A DNA stretch of 64,000 nt from Cohnella cholangitidis (GTDB lineage Bacteria > Bacillota > Bacilli > Paenibacillales > Paenibacillaceae), in NCBI RefSeq assembly GCF_014107495.1, contig NZ_CP041969.1:5567501-5631500 (forward strand), in the 5' to 3' direction. Positions within the stretch are counted from its first letter, which is position 1; each line of letters opens with the position of its first letter. Positions 1 to 8,292 of this stretch are shown here, piece after piece. The position numbers and the translations under genes were made by a program. The notes under the pieces were generated by a model. The model had not been told where the DNA came from, ran no database searches, and saw only the letters and a program-made list of their open reading frames with translations.

Positions 1-986
1 CCGGAACGTACTTCGTATTGTCCAGAAAATCGAGGCATTTCTCGTTATCCCATTCCCACTGGATCATTTGCTTGGCGGTGTTGCCGCCGGTATTGTTCGC
101 TATGGCGATGAATTATATTTTGCCGAGCTTCGGTAAACTGAACATGTGGAAATACAACGTATGGGCCGTACTGATCGCGGTAGCCGTCTTCCTCATCGGA
201 TTGTTCACTTACGGATTTCTCGGCTTAAGAATCTTCATTGATCGTCGCAGGCTCGATTCCACGTTGCGGGCCGTCACGTCCGGTACCGCCATTCTCCATC
301 ATGCGATCAAGAACGACGTCGGCAAAATGCGGCTGTTTACCGAGAAAATGAAAGCATACGCCGAGTCGACGAACCAGCCGGAGCTGCTGGAAGACATTCG
401 CGTCGTTCAGAGCGCGTCGCACCATATCCAGGACATGATTTCAAGGGTTCACCGACGTACGGAAGATCTTGAAATTCAGCCTAGAGAGGTGGAACTCGGC
501 TCGCTCCTGCGGGAAACGGTGAAGGGGCACGAACCGTCCATGGGGAAAATAAAGCTTCATTTTACGGTCGCTGGCGGCTGGCGATGCAGGCTGGATCCGG
601 CGCAAGTAGGGGAAGCGTTGAATAACGTCATTTCCAACGCCATCGAAGCGATGGGCGGGGAAGGAAATCTGTTCGTTTCGTTGCGGGAAGGAAAAAAAGA
701 ACTAACCGTGGAAGTTCGCGATACGGGAGCGGGGATGGATAAAGCGCAATCGTCAAGAGCGTTCGAGCCCTTCTATACGACCAAGTCCGGTAAAGAAGCC
801 AACTTCGGACTCGGCCTGCCCTATGCTTATTATGTGATGCGCAAGCATGGAGGGTCGTTGCATATTCGAAGCAAGCCGGGAATCGGTACGCGGGTTTATT
901 TCATATTTTCTAAGAAAAGCGTGGGAGCGGTAAAGGTTCCGAAGTTGGAAAACGCGTTGGTAGAAGGAGGCGCCGGTCATGGCTAA
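1..986 (+). CDS. Sensor histidine kinase, 5' end cut by window edge
   Basis: Membrane-bound sensor kinase that would phosphorylate the response regulator encoded next to it. The frame is open to the first base of the window. A TTG at 18 is possible, but the gene more likely starts upstream. Visible parts are two membrane helices (about residues 15-75 from the TTG), a phosphoacceptor region with the motif HHAIKND, an N-box (NNVISNAIEAMG), and the ATP-lid motifs DTGAGMD and GLGLPYAYYVMRKHGG of a HATPase_c domain. The stop overlaps the start of the response regulator by 8 bases, so the two are translationally coupled. The input signal cannot be read from this part. Confidence 0.85.
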   Translation, partial: GTYFVLSRKSRHFSLSHSHWIICLAVLPPVLFAMAMNYILPSFGKLNMWKYNVWAVLIAVAVFLIGLFTYGFLGLRIFIDRRRLDSTLRAVTSGTAILHHAIKNDVGKMRLFTEKMKAYAESTNQPELLEDIRVVQSASHHIQDMISRVHRRTEDLEIQPREVELGSLLRETVKGHEPSMGKIKLHFTVAGGWRCRLDPAQVGEALNNVISNAIEAMGGEGNLFVSLREGKKELTVEVRDTGAGMDKAQSSRAFEPFYTTKSGKEANFGLGLPYAYYVMRKHGGSLHIRSKPGIGTRVYFIFSKKSVGAVKVPKLENALVEGGAGHG

Positions 987-1644
987 CGTCAAGGTGTGGA
1001 TCGTCGAGGATGATCAAGATTGGTTACGCGGCTTATGCGCTTATTTGGGCTCGCAGCAGGGAATAGAAGTCATCTTCACCGCCGACAATCCGGAAGACGT
1101 TCGGCTTGCCTTGGTCGGGGACGCGAATGCGGGCGCGGCGGACGTCGTGTTAATGGATATAATGCTGGACGGGGTTCCGGCCGGAATCGCGTTAGCGGAA
1201 GAAGTAACGCTCGCGACGGGAGCTAGAGTGATCATGCTAACCTCGATGGAGGAGAAGGAGCTTATTTTCCGTTCCTTCCAAGCGGGCGCGATCGACTATC
1301 AAATCAAATCGGAGTTCGAGTCGTTGCCAACGGCTATCGTCGCCGCTGCACGCCGCGAAGCTCCGATCAGCTCGTTAGCAGCCGAACAGATGCGCGAGGA
1401 GTTTCGTCGGTTGAAGAAGCTGGAACGCGAGTTCGAAGTTAAGAAAATGCAGGATCTCATTACCCCATCCGAGTTAGAGCTGCTTAAGCTCGTCGACCAA
1501 GGCTACACGCAAACCGAGATCGCCGGCCGGCTTGTCGTCTCGATCCGCACCGTCAAAAACCACATCAACCACATCCTCAAGAAGCTAGGCTCCAAAGGCT
1601 CCAAGGAAGCGGCGGAAGCGGCTAAGGAGAAGGGGTTGTTCTAG
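979..1644 (+). CDS. Response regulator, NarL/LuxR type
   Basis: Cytosolic DNA-binding response regulator of 221 residues, partner of the preceding kinase. The N-terminal receiver domain has the acidic pair (VEDDQDW), the phosphoacceptor Asp in VVLMDIMLDG and the conserved Lys in DYQIKSEF. The C-terminal LuxR/GerE helix-turn-helix is seen in LITPSELELLKLVDQGYTQ and IRTVKNHINHILKKLG. The start is an ATG behind an AGGAGG inside the end of the kinase gene. A 51-bp repeat array and then a terminator follow the stop codon. Target genes are unknown. Confidence 0.9.
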   Translation: MANVKVWIVEDDQDWLRGLCAYLGSQQGIEVIFTADNPEDVRLALVGDANAGAADVVLMDIMLDGVPAGIALAEEVTLATGARVIMLTSMEEKELIFRSFQAGAIDYQIKSEFESLPTAIVAAARREAPISSLAAEQMREEFRRLKKLEREFEVKKMQDLITPSELELLKLVDQGYTQTEIAGRLVVSIRTVKNHINHILKKLGSKGSKEAAEAAKEKGLF

Positions 1645-1651
1645 TTAGGGT

Positions 1652-1856
1652 CGTATGTTTTAGTACGATTTAACCCGAGTGAGTCGTGCTAATTGGCTTC
1701 CAAGTATGTTTTCGTACGGTTTAACCCGAGTGAGTCGTGCTAGCTGGCTTCCAAGTATGTTTTCGTACGATTTAACCCGAGTAATTCGTGTTAATTCGCC
1801 ACCAAGCATGTTTGCGTACGATTTAACCCGAGTAAATCGTGTTAATTTTCCCCCCA
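1652..1856. repeat. 51-bp tandem repeat array A, about 4 copies, in the 3' UTR of the two-component operon
   Basis: Copies begin at 1663, 1714, 1765 and 1816; the last is partial, and about 11 bases of a preceding copy are present. Each unit begins GTACGATTTAACCCGAG and can fold into a hairpin: ACGATTTA, loop ACCCGAG, then TAAATCGT in copy 4. Copies 1 and 2 have TGAGTCGT on the 3' side, which still pairs through G-U wobbles. Copy 3 has one mismatch. The array lies between the response-regulator stop (1644) and a terminator (1938-1968), so it is probably transcribed. Both strands happen to be open in one frame (17-residue repeats), but nothing suggests translation. Confidence 0.85.
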
Positions 1857-1937
1857 ACCAATCGTTCCCAAGTAGAACTCCTTATCATCCCTACAAAACA
1901 TAGCCAGATGAATAAGGTTAAGCGAACCGCTCCGAGG

Positions 1938-1968
1938 GTACCAAATAAAGTTGGTACTATTTTTTTTG
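1938..1968 (+). terminator. Rho-independent terminator of the two-component operon
   Basis: Stem GTACCAA / TTGGTAC with a six-base loop (ATAAAG), followed by TATTTTTTTT. It lies beyond repeat array A, which makes the array part of the transcript's 3' UTR. Confidence 0.75.
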
Positions 1969-2030
1969 CGCCGATTTTCTAGAATGAAGGTGTAAAAGGG
2001 CAATCCCGCTCAAGGAAAAGAGGAACGGAA

Positions 2031-2738
2031 ATGGCATTCATACCATTCTCGTGGGCTCATGGATTAGGGCTGGCCATGGCTGCGGCGATCGTGCTGGGAG
2101 TCGTGATCTTCCGCAAAAGCTTGCGAACGACCAGGTCAAACCGCAGCGCCAGATACGCATTGGTCGCCGTGCTCGTGGGCTGCGAACTATCGCTGCAAGT
2201 GTGGTACGGGCTAACCGATAACTGGGGGCTATACTCGCTCCCGTTTCAGCTTTGCAGCATCATGATGTGGTTATCGGCGCTGTTGTTGCTTACGCGCAAT
2301 CGCAGGCTTTATGAGATTACGTTTTTCCTCGGGATCATGGGAGCCATGCAAGCGTTGCTAACGCCGAATCTGGATGCCGCTTTTCCCCAATTCCGCTACT
2401 TTCATTTCTTCATCGCCCATGGCGCGATTATCGGGGCAAGCGTCTTCCTAACGGTTATCGAAGGCTATCGTCCGACTGTCGCGTCCGTATTCCGGGCGAT
2501 CGGCTGGCTGCACGTCCTGGCGATTCCCGCCGCGATCACGAACAGTTTGGCGGGCACCAACTTCATGTTCCTCGCCCGCAAGCCGGATACGGCTTCGTTG
2601 CTGGATCTGCTGGCTCCTTGGCCATGGTATTTGCTCCAACTTGAACTGGTCGCGCTTGTTCTATGTTTTTCTTTGCTTGGCATCGTGAAAGGGCTTGATC
2701 GGTGGTCGCGCGGATTAACGGAAAGCGGAAGAGGGTAA
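2031..2738 (+). CDS. YwaF/TIGR02206-family integral membrane protein
   Basis: Polytopic membrane protein of 235 residues with about six to seven hydrophobic segments, resembling the YwaF/TIGR02206 family (related to TMEM164). Family-like features are the early WAHG motif, the LPFQLCSIMMWLSALLLLT stretch, and the PQFRYFHFFIAHGAII segment with its paired histidines. The biochemical role of this family in bacteria is not established. The start is an ATG after an AAGAGGAA ribosome site. The gene stands alone between the two-component operon and the Rex/Fnr-controlled operon. Confidence 0.8.
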   Translation: MAFIPFSWAHGLGLAMAAAIVLGVVIFRKSLRTTRSNRSARYALVAVLVGCELSLQVWYGLTDNWGLYSLPFQLCSIMMWLSALLLLTRNRRLYEITFFLGIMGAMQALLTPNLDAAFPQFRYFHFFIAHGAIIGASVFLTVIEGYRPTVASVFRAIGWLHVLAIPAAITNSLAGTNFMFLARKPDTASLLDLLAPWPWYLLQLELVALVLCFSLLGIVKGLDRWSRGLTESGRG

Positions 2739-2763
2739 AGACGAGCAAACCGGCGAATTCCGA

Positions 2764-2783
2764 TTTGTGACGAATGTCACATT
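2764..2783. promoter_or_regulatory. Rex/Fnr-type palindromic operator upstream of the FNT-ldh operon
   Basis: TGTGACGAATGTCACA at 2766-2781 is a perfect palindrome of the form TGTGA-N6-TCACA. With flanking bases (TTGTGA-N6-TCACAT) it also fits the NADH-sensing Rex consensus in all but one arm base. Its centre (2773.5) lies 41.5 bases before a start point expected about 2815 if TATAGT (2803-2808) is the -10. That position suits an Fnr/CRP-type activator or a repressor covering the -35. Known: B. subtilis Rex controls both ywcJ and ldh. Confidence 0.7.
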
Positions 2784-2857
2784 TTTTATATCCTCAATAT
2801 GATATAGTCAAACCATCGAAACCATCTCAACCAAGAGACGCTGAGGGGGGAGCGCAA

Positions 2858-3637
2858 ATGGAGACTGAAGCCTTACAGAAAGTCGAACAGCTAGCCTCGA
2901 AAAAAGTAAAAGTATACGAGCACGGCCGGCTGCGTTATCTTGCGCGATCCATGTTAGCCAGTATGTTCATCGGCTTCGGAGTCATCGTCGCCTTCAAGAC
3001 GGGCAGCTTCTTCTACTCGGAGCATTCTCCGCTCACGTATCCGATGGCCGCCCTTACGTTCGGAGCCGCAATCATCTTAATCTCTTACGGCGGCGGCGAC
3101 CTGTTTACCGGAGATACGTTCTATTACACTTATGCGGCGCTGCGCAAAAAAATAAAAGCAAGCATGGCGGCGAAGTTATGGGTATGGAGTTACATGGGGA
3201 ATGTTTTGGGTGCGGCGGTATTCGCTTTTCTAATTTATACGACCGGGCTTTTCGACGAATCGTCCGTAAACGGGTTTCTGCTCAGCGTAGTGGAGAAGAA
3301 AATGCATACACCGACGATGGAGCTGTTTTTTCGGGGAATTTTATGTAACTGGCTCGTCTGTCTGGCTTTCTTCATTCCGTTGTCCATGAAGGGCGACGGG
3401 GCCAAAATGTTCGCCATGATGCTGTTCGTGTTTTGCTTTTTCATTTCCGGTTACGAGCATAGCATCGCCAACATGTGTACGTTCGCAATCGCGCTCGTGC
3501 TTAACCATCCGGGAACGATATCGTTCGATGGCGTCATGCACAACCTGATCCCGGTAACTTTCGGAAATTTGATCGGCGGCGGGTTGCTAATGGGTTATAT
3601 GTATTATTATGTTAATAAGCCTTTTATGGAAGATTAA
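2858..3637 (+). CDS. Formate/nitrite transporter family channel (YwcJ-like)
   Basis: Inner-membrane channel of 259 residues in the FNT family, which moves small monovalent acids such as formate, nitrite or lactate. The family loop motif GGGDLFTGDTFYY, the CNWLVCLAFF motif and EHSIANM are present, with six predicted membrane helices. The start at 2858 (METEALQ) is preferred over an upstream in-frame ATG at 2774, because it follows GAGGGGGGA and because 2774 falls inside the operator palindrome. Lactate dehydrogenase follows 20 bases later, behind the same operator. That context favours export of a fermentation acid, possibly lactate, but the substrate is inferred. Confidence 0.85.
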   Translation: METEALQKVEQLASKKVKVYEHGRLRYLARSMLASMFIGFGVIVAFKTGSFFYSEHSPLTYPMAALTFGAAIILISYGGGDLFTGDTFYYTYAALRKKIKASMAAKLWVWSYMGNVLGAAVFAFLIYTTGLFDESSVNGFLLSVVEKKMHTPTMELFFRGILCNWLVCLAFFIPLSMKGDGAKMFAMMLFVFCFFISGYEHSIANMCTFAIALVLNHPGTISFDGVMHNLIPVTFGNLIGGGLLMGYMYYYVNKPFMED

Positions 3638-3657
3638 ATGCTGGGAGAGTGTTGAAG

Positions 3658-4572
3658 ATGGCAAAAAGAACAAGAATCGTCATTATCGGTGCGGGTGCCG
3701 TAGGATCGACGACGGCCTACACCTTATTGTTGAGGAATAGGGTAGACGAACTGGTATTGATCGACGCGAATCATAAAAAAGCCGTCGGCGACGCGTTGGA
3801 CATGAATCACGGCATGCCTTTCTTAGGAGGGGCTAAGCTATGGGCGGGTACATACGAGGATTGCCGCGAGGCGGATATTATCGTGATCACGGCAGGCGCC
3901 GCGCAGAGAGAAGGAGAGACGCGAGTCGATCTTCTGAAGCGTAACGTGGCTATTTTCGATAGCATCATCACGGAGGTTCTGAAGCATAACTCGCACGGCA
4001 TCTTATTGATCGCATCGAATCCGGTAGACGTCATGAGCTATTTCTCGTGGACCAAATCGCAATGGCCGGTTAACCGCGTCATCGGTTCGGGAACGTTGCT
4101 GGATAGCGCCCGGTTCCGTTATTTGATCGGAGACAAGCTGGCGATCGATCCGCGCAGCGTGCATGCGCACATCGTAGGGGAGCATGGGGATTCTGAGCTT
4201 CCGATCTGGAGCCTTGCTAACGTGGCGGGATCGCAGATTCAATTGGACGATGAAGCGAAAGAAGAAATTTTCACGAACACCCGGGATGCGGCGTATCAAA
4301 TCATCAGCGCCAAAGGAGCGACTTATTACGCGATCGCCCTTGCGCTAGACCGGATCTGCACGGCCATTCTGCGCGACGAAGGAGCCGTCCTGAACGTCTC
4401 CACCTTGCTGAAAGACTACCATGGCATTTCGGACGTATTCTTAGGCGTACCGTGCGTCGTCGATCGGACGGGCGTCAGGGAAGTGTTGCCTATCCAATTG
4501 GCGGACGAGGAGAAGGCGCTCCTTCACCGGTCGGCCGATAAGCTCAAAGGCTTGATCGAATCGATATCCTAA
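3658..4572 (+). CDS. ldh: L-lactate dehydrogenase
   Basis: NAD-dependent reduction of pyruvate to L-lactate, regenerating NAD in fermentation. The 304-residue protein has the Rossmann motif GAGAVGS, an Asp at the end of strand 2 (LIDANHKKA) that favours NAD, the mobile-loop arginine in AAQREGETR, the SNPVDV motif and the catalytic histidine in GEHGDSE. The ATG at 3658 follows GGGAGAG at a good distance; a GTG at 3649 overlaps that site and is less likely. It is cotranscribed with the FNT channel. A terminator follows. Confidence 0.93.
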   Translation: MAKRTRIVIIGAGAVGSTTAYTLLLRNRVDELVLIDANHKKAVGDALDMNHGMPFLGGAKLWAGTYEDCREADIIVITAGAAQREGETRVDLLKRNVAIFDSIITEVLKHNSHGILLIASNPVDVMSYFSWTKSQWPVNRVIGSGTLLDSARFRYLIGDKLAIDPRSVHAHIVGEHGDSELPIWSLANVAGSQIQLDDEAKEEIFTNTRDAAYQIISAKGATYYAIALALDRICTAILRDEGAVLNVSTLLKDYHGISDVFLGVPCVVDRTGVREVLPIQLADEEKALLHRSADKLKGLIESIS

Positions 4573-4584
4573 TCAGGTTAAGAT

Positions 4585-4630
4585 AAAAGGCGTCTTGGCG
4601 AAGGGAATTCCTTCCCAGGGCGCTTTTTTT
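4585..4630 (+). terminator. Terminator after ldh
   Basis: Imperfect GC-rich hairpin with inner stem GAAGG/CCTTC around GAATT and outer AAAAGGCG pairing with GGCGCTTTT, followed by a T run. Confidence 0.7.
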
Positions 4631-4748
4631 ACGTTGTCGCTTGATAAAAAGTCCATGCCAAGATCTAGTAAATCGCCTATTATTAATTGTACAATGGCAG
4701 TAGTCGAATCAATGAAAACGAATTCAGTAGGTCGGGGGAGAGACGGAA

Positions 4749-5405
4749 ATGTTGTTGCAACAAGGTCAGAAAGTATTATTCATCGGGGACTCGATTACGG
4801 ATTGCGATCGGGCGAAGCCCGCGGGAGAAGGATTGTTCGGAGCGCTGGGCAGAGGTTACGTGTCGTTGGTGGATGCCTTGCTGCAAGCGATATATCCGGA
4901 CCTGGGCATTCGCGTGGTGAATACGGGAATTAGCGGCAATACCGTCGTGGATCTCGAAGCAAGATGGCAAGAGGACGTATTGGACCGGAAGCCGGATTGG
5001 CTATCGATAATGATCGGAACGAACGATGTTTGGCGCCAATACGATACTCCGTTCATTAAAGAATGGCATGTATACCCGGACAAGTACGAAGCGACGCTTC
5101 GTGCGTTGGTTGAGCGAACCAAACCTCATGTCGGCAAAATTGTCCTTATGACGCCATTCTATCTCGAAAGCAACGAACAGGATGCGATGAGACGGACGAT
5201 GGATGAATACGGGGCTATCGTGAAGAAGATCGCGGAGGAAACGGGATCATTGTTCGTGGATACGCAAGCCGCGTTTAACGTGGTGCTTAAAGATCTCTAC
5301 TCGGCAACCCTCGCATGGGATCGCGTACATCCGACGCAAGCCGGGCATGCCGTTCTTGCCCGGGCATTCCTGAACAAAGTCGGGTTTGATTGGAATAGAG
5401 AATAA
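4749..5405 (+). CDS. axe2: SGNH-fold esterase, Axe2-like acetylxylan esterase
   Basis: Serine esterase of 218 residues without a signal peptide. It closely resembles, from memory, the intracellular acetylxylan esterase Axe2 of Geobacillus stearothermophilus, which removes acetyl groups from imported xylo-oligosaccharides. The SGNH blocks are all present: GDSITDCDRA (nucleophile Ser), NTGISGNT (Gly), GTNDVWRQYD (Asn), and the Asp/His pair in WDRVHPTQAGH. The start is an ATG after GGGGGAGAGACGGA. It is a single gene between two terminators. The xylan-degradation role is inferred from similarity and from other plant-sugar genes in the window. Confidence 0.85.
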   Translation: MLLQQGQKVLFIGDSITDCDRAKPAGEGLFGALGRGYVSLVDALLQAIYPDLGIRVVNTGISGNTVVDLEARWQEDVLDRKPDWLSIMIGTNDVWRQYDTPFIKEWHVYPDKYEATLRALVERTKPHVGKIVLMTPFYLESNEQDAMRRTMDEYGAIVKKIAEETGSLFVDTQAAFNVVLKDLYSATLAWDRVHPTQAGHAVLARAFLNKVGFDWNRE

Positions 5406-5411
5406 TTTTCT

Positions 5412-5447
5412 GCCCAGCGCCGCGGTGTCGGTACTGGGCTTTTTTTT
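5412..5447 (+). terminator. Terminator after the acetylxylan esterase gene
   Basis: Stem GCCCAG (5412-5417) / CTGGGC (5434-5439) followed by eight T residues. It may also serve the convergent yneQ gene. Confidence 0.8.
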
Positions 5448-5469
5448 GTATCGTCGGAGGCACCGGCTA

Positions 5470-5793
5470 TTACGAGAAATCCAAGCCGTTTCCATCCATA
5501 TTGAATCTCTCCAAGTGGCGGATCAGATTTTCTTTGCGGAGAATTTCCTGCTGTTTAGCTCCCATCAAGTCGAAGTGGGGGAACGGAGGACGGTTATGAA
5601 TGTAATTTGGATTGAGTCCGTTGGCCGCGCACCATTCGGTTAACCGTTCAAGATTCGCGTTGCCTACTTTGGTTACCGTACGAAATTGCGGAAAACGCGG
5701 ATCGAACCAATAGTGGGTCAAGAAGGCTGTTTCTCCCCTGATGACGGCTGCTTTCCACGCGTTCAACTCCGCTCTTTTTATGCCGAAAGCCAT
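5470..5793 (-). CDS. yneQ: YneQ-like conserved protein of unknown function
   Basis: Small cytosolic protein of 107 residues resembling B. subtilis YneQ: it begins MAFGIKR, has the motif LTHYWFDPRFPQFRTVTK and continues with LERLTEWC and PHFDLMG. No catalytic motif is evident, and I know of no established function. It reads from the minus strand, convergent with the esterase gene. The start (ATG) opens a run with the conserved family N-terminus. Confidence 0.8.
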   Translation of the reverse strand: MAFGIKRAELNAWKAAVIRGETAFLTHYWFDPRFPQFRTVTKVGNANLERLTEWCAANGLNPNYIHNRPPFPHFDLMGAKQQEILRKENLIRHLERFNMDGNGLDFS

Positions 5794-5906
5794 GGTGCTT
5801 CATCCTTTGCTCGAGAAATATCGGTTTGCTTCCCGTTTGCATCAGGAATAGTATAGCATGAAGATAAGGTTTGACGTGTTGCGGCAGGGGGAGGATAATT
5901 GACCGC

Positions 5907-6833
5907 ATGGACATTTTTCTGCTTATCCTTACGAATAACGTACTGCCGTTATCGCTCATCATCGGTCTTGGGATCGTGCTGCATCGTATCTTCACTTTGG
6001 ACATCAAGACGTTATCGAAGCTCAATTTCTATCTATTTTCGCCGGCGATCATGTTTGAGTTGCTGTATGGTACCGCGATTTCCGCCCAGTTGTTCGGGCA
6101 AGTACTGCTCTTTTTCGTCGTGTTCATGTTAGCGCAGTATGGCTTGCTCGAAGCCGTCGTTCGCCTGCGAAAATACGACGGGGGCATGCGCGCGGCTATG
6201 AGGAACAGCGTTCTATTCTACAATAGCGCGAACTATGGCATCCCTATTAACCAGTTGGCTTTTGCCGGCAATCCTTACACGTTGTCCGTGCAGATCATTA
6301 TCATGATGATGCAATCTCTTATCCCGAATACTTACGGTATCTATAGCGTGAACGCTCACAAAGCGAATTGGCGAGAAATTCGCAAAGTGATCTTATCGAT
6401 GCCCGTCATATACGTCATTCCTCTTGCTTTGTTATTGCGGGGGTTTCACGTTCCGTTGCCTGAATTCATGAGCATATCCGTCGGCTATTTGTCCCATGCG
6501 TTCATCGGTACGGCGCTTTTTACGCTTGGCGTACAACTGGGCAGCATGAAAGGAGCGTTCAGCCGCAAGCTGGCGTTCGATGTCGGCTTGGCGTCCGTGC
6601 TTCGTCTCATCGTAGGTCCGTTGCTGGCCTGGGGCGTCGTGCTCTTGTTCGACGTAGAACCGACCGTAGCCGCGGCGCTTATCGTATCTTCGGCCGTCCC
6701 GACGTCGTTATCAAGCGTATTGCTAGCCGTCGAGTTCGACAACGAGAAGGATTTCGCTTCCCAGACCGTGCTCGTATCCACTGCGCTGAGCATCATAACC
6801 GTCACCGCGGTTATTTACTTGTTGCGGGTTTGA
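5907..6833 (+). CDS. AEC-family transporter (auxin efflux carrier fold)
   Basis: Inner-membrane transporter of about 308 residues with roughly ten membrane helices. It begins MDIFLLILTNNVLPLSLIIG and contains the family-like segment YNSANYGIPINQLAFAG, where polar residues break the helix. The C-terminal half repeats the pattern with a VVPTS-like break (SSAVPTSLSSVLLA). The family exports organic acids or similar anions; the substrate is unknown here. ATG 5907 starts the conserved helix. The nearest SD-like stretch (GGGGGAGG, about 12 bases upstream) is rather far, so the exact start is uncertain. Confidence 0.85.
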   Translation: MDIFLLILTNNVLPLSLIIGLGIVLHRIFTLDIKTLSKLNFYLFSPAIMFELLYGTAISAQLFGQVLLFFVVFMLAQYGLLEAVVRLRKYDGGMRAAMRNSVLFYNSANYGIPINQLAFAGNPYTLSVQIIIMMMQSLIPNTYGIYSVNAHKANWREIRKVILSMPVIYVIPLALLLRGFHVPLPEFMSISVGYLSHAFIGTALFTLGVQLGSMKGAFSRKLAFDVGLASVLRLIVGPLLAWGVVLLFDVEPTVAAALIVSSAVPTSLSSVLLAVEFDNEKDFASQTVLVSTALSIITVTAVIYLLRV

Positions 6834-7158
6834 TTAGTATTCTGTTTAACAATGCTGCTAGCATTTAGGAACTCAATAGTATCGCCACGCGGTACTAATC
6901 CCGGTAATCGAGCACGATCGAGCCGAGGCGGGTTGGCGATGAAAAAGAGAAGTATCTATCGAAATGGGGCATTCTCTAAGATCGATCTTGATCTTAAGAG
7001 AAAGCCCCTCTCTCATTCTTCTGGATAAAGTCGAGTTAGCGAGTAGACTCACAGTTAAATGCGTCCTAATAATCGTTCCTCAGAGTGAAGTTCATCCACA
7101 GTTAAGGTGATACAATACCTGTAGATGAATATCAAGCGAAGAAGGAAGGCGAAACCCG
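6834..7158. other. Intergenic region with a long hairpin and a promoter-like site
   Basis: No gene seen in 325 bases. A hairpin spans 6966-7008 (GGGGC ... GCCCC outer, TTCTCT/AGAGAA and AAGATC/GATCTT inner) and probably ends the AEC transcript, although the T run after it is weak. A TACAAT at 7111-7116 could be the -10 of the downstream operon. The 9-mer CACAGTTAA occurs twice (about 7051 and 7097). Confidence 0.5.
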
Positions 7159-8292
7159 TTGAACAAAGTGAGGATCGGTATCATCGGCCTAGGAAACATG
7201 GGGACCGGCCACGCCCAGTATTTGATTGAAGGTCAAGTGGCCGGAGCCGAATTAACTGCCGTCAGCGATGTTCGGCCGGAGCGTTTGAAGCTGGCGAAGG
7301 AGCAAGGGGGAGACGGCGTTCTGACGTTCGAGACGCCTGAGGCGATGTTTCGTTCCGGGGCGGTGGACGGCGTGTTATTGTGCACGCCTCACTACGATCA
7401 TCCGAAGCAAGCGATCGAGGCTTTCTCCCATGGTCTTCATGTGCTCGTGGAGAAGCCCGCCGGCGTCTACACCAAACAAGTTCGGGAAATGAACGACGCC
7501 GCGACAGCAAGCGGCAAAGTATACGGGATCATGTACAATCAGCGCACCAATCCGCTCTACGCAAAGCTGCGCGACTTGATTTCTTCGGGGGAGCTTGGAG
7601 AGATCCGGCGTACGAATTGGATCATTACGAATTGGTACCGATCTCAAGCGTATTATAATTCCGGCGGTTGGAGAGCGACATGGGCCGGAGAAGGCGGCGG
7701 GGTACTCATTAATCAGGACCCTCACCAATTGGATCTGTGGCAATGGACAACGGGCTTAATGCCGAGGCGGATTCGCGCGTTCTGCGCTTTCGGTAAAAAT
7801 CGCGATATCGAGGTCGAGAATGACGTGACCGCTTACGCGGAATACGAGAACGGCGCGACGGGGGTGTTCGTCACCTCTACGCATGATTGCCCGGGAACCA
7901 ACCGATTCGAGATTTCCGGCGATCGCGGCAAAATCGTGATCGAAGACGATAAAATGACCTTCTGGCGATTAAGGGAATTGGAGTCGGAGTTTAATAAGAG
8001 CAACAAGTCGCCTTTCGCCCAACCGGAAGTTTGGAAATGCGACATTCCGGTGGAAGCGGGCGGAGCTCAGCATTTGGAAATCACTCGAAACTGGACGGAC
8101 GCTATTCTTAACGGCACGCCGTTGCTGGCGCCGGGCGAAGACGGAATCAAAGGGCTCTCGATCTCCAACGCGATGCTGTTGTCGACTTGGACGGACAACT
8201 GGGTAGACCTGCCGCTGGACGAGGATTTGTTTTACGATAAGCTTCAAGAGCAAATTTTACGTTCGAAGAGCAGCGGAAGAAAAGGAGAATGA
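7159..8292 (+). CDS. Gfo/Idh/MocA-family oxidoreductase 1
   Basis: NAD(P)-dependent sugar or cyclitol dehydrogenase of 377 residues. The N-terminal Rossmann fold is seen in IGIIGLGNMGTGHAQYL, the catalytic EKP motif in VLVEKPAG, and the C-terminal domain signature in GGGVLINQDPHQLDLWQW, whose His is expected in catalysis. The start is a TTG after GAAGGAAGG. It is the first gene of a four-gene operon with a second family member, a TIM-barrel isomerase and an AraC regulator. Substrate not deducible; such pairs often interconvert keto-sugars or inositols. Confidence 0.87.
   Translation: MNKVRIGIIGLGNMGTGHAQYLIEGQVAGAELTAVSDVRPERLKLAKEQGGDGVLTFETPEAMFRSGAVDGVLLCTPHYDHPKQAIEAFSHGLHVLVEKPAGVYTKQVREMNDAATASGKVYGIMYNQRTNPLYAKLRDLISSGELGEIRRTNWIITNWYRSQAYYNSGGWRATWAGEGGGVLINQDPHQLDLWQWTTGLMPRRIRAFCAFGKNRDIEVENDVTAYAEYENGATGVFVTSTHDCPGTNRFEISGDRGKIVIEDDKMTFWRLRELESEFNKSNKSPFAQPEVWKCDIPVEAGGAQHLEITRNWTDAILNGTPLLAPGEDGIKGLSISNAMLLSTWTDNWVDLPLDEDLFYDKLQEQILRSKSSGRKGE

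Noticed and set aside
1660..1903. Overlapping open frames on both strands encoding 17-residue repeats in array A
   Set aside because: A 51-bp period keeps any frame open by chance once one unit lacks a stop. No ribosome site is present, and the RNA pairing pattern explains the conservation better.
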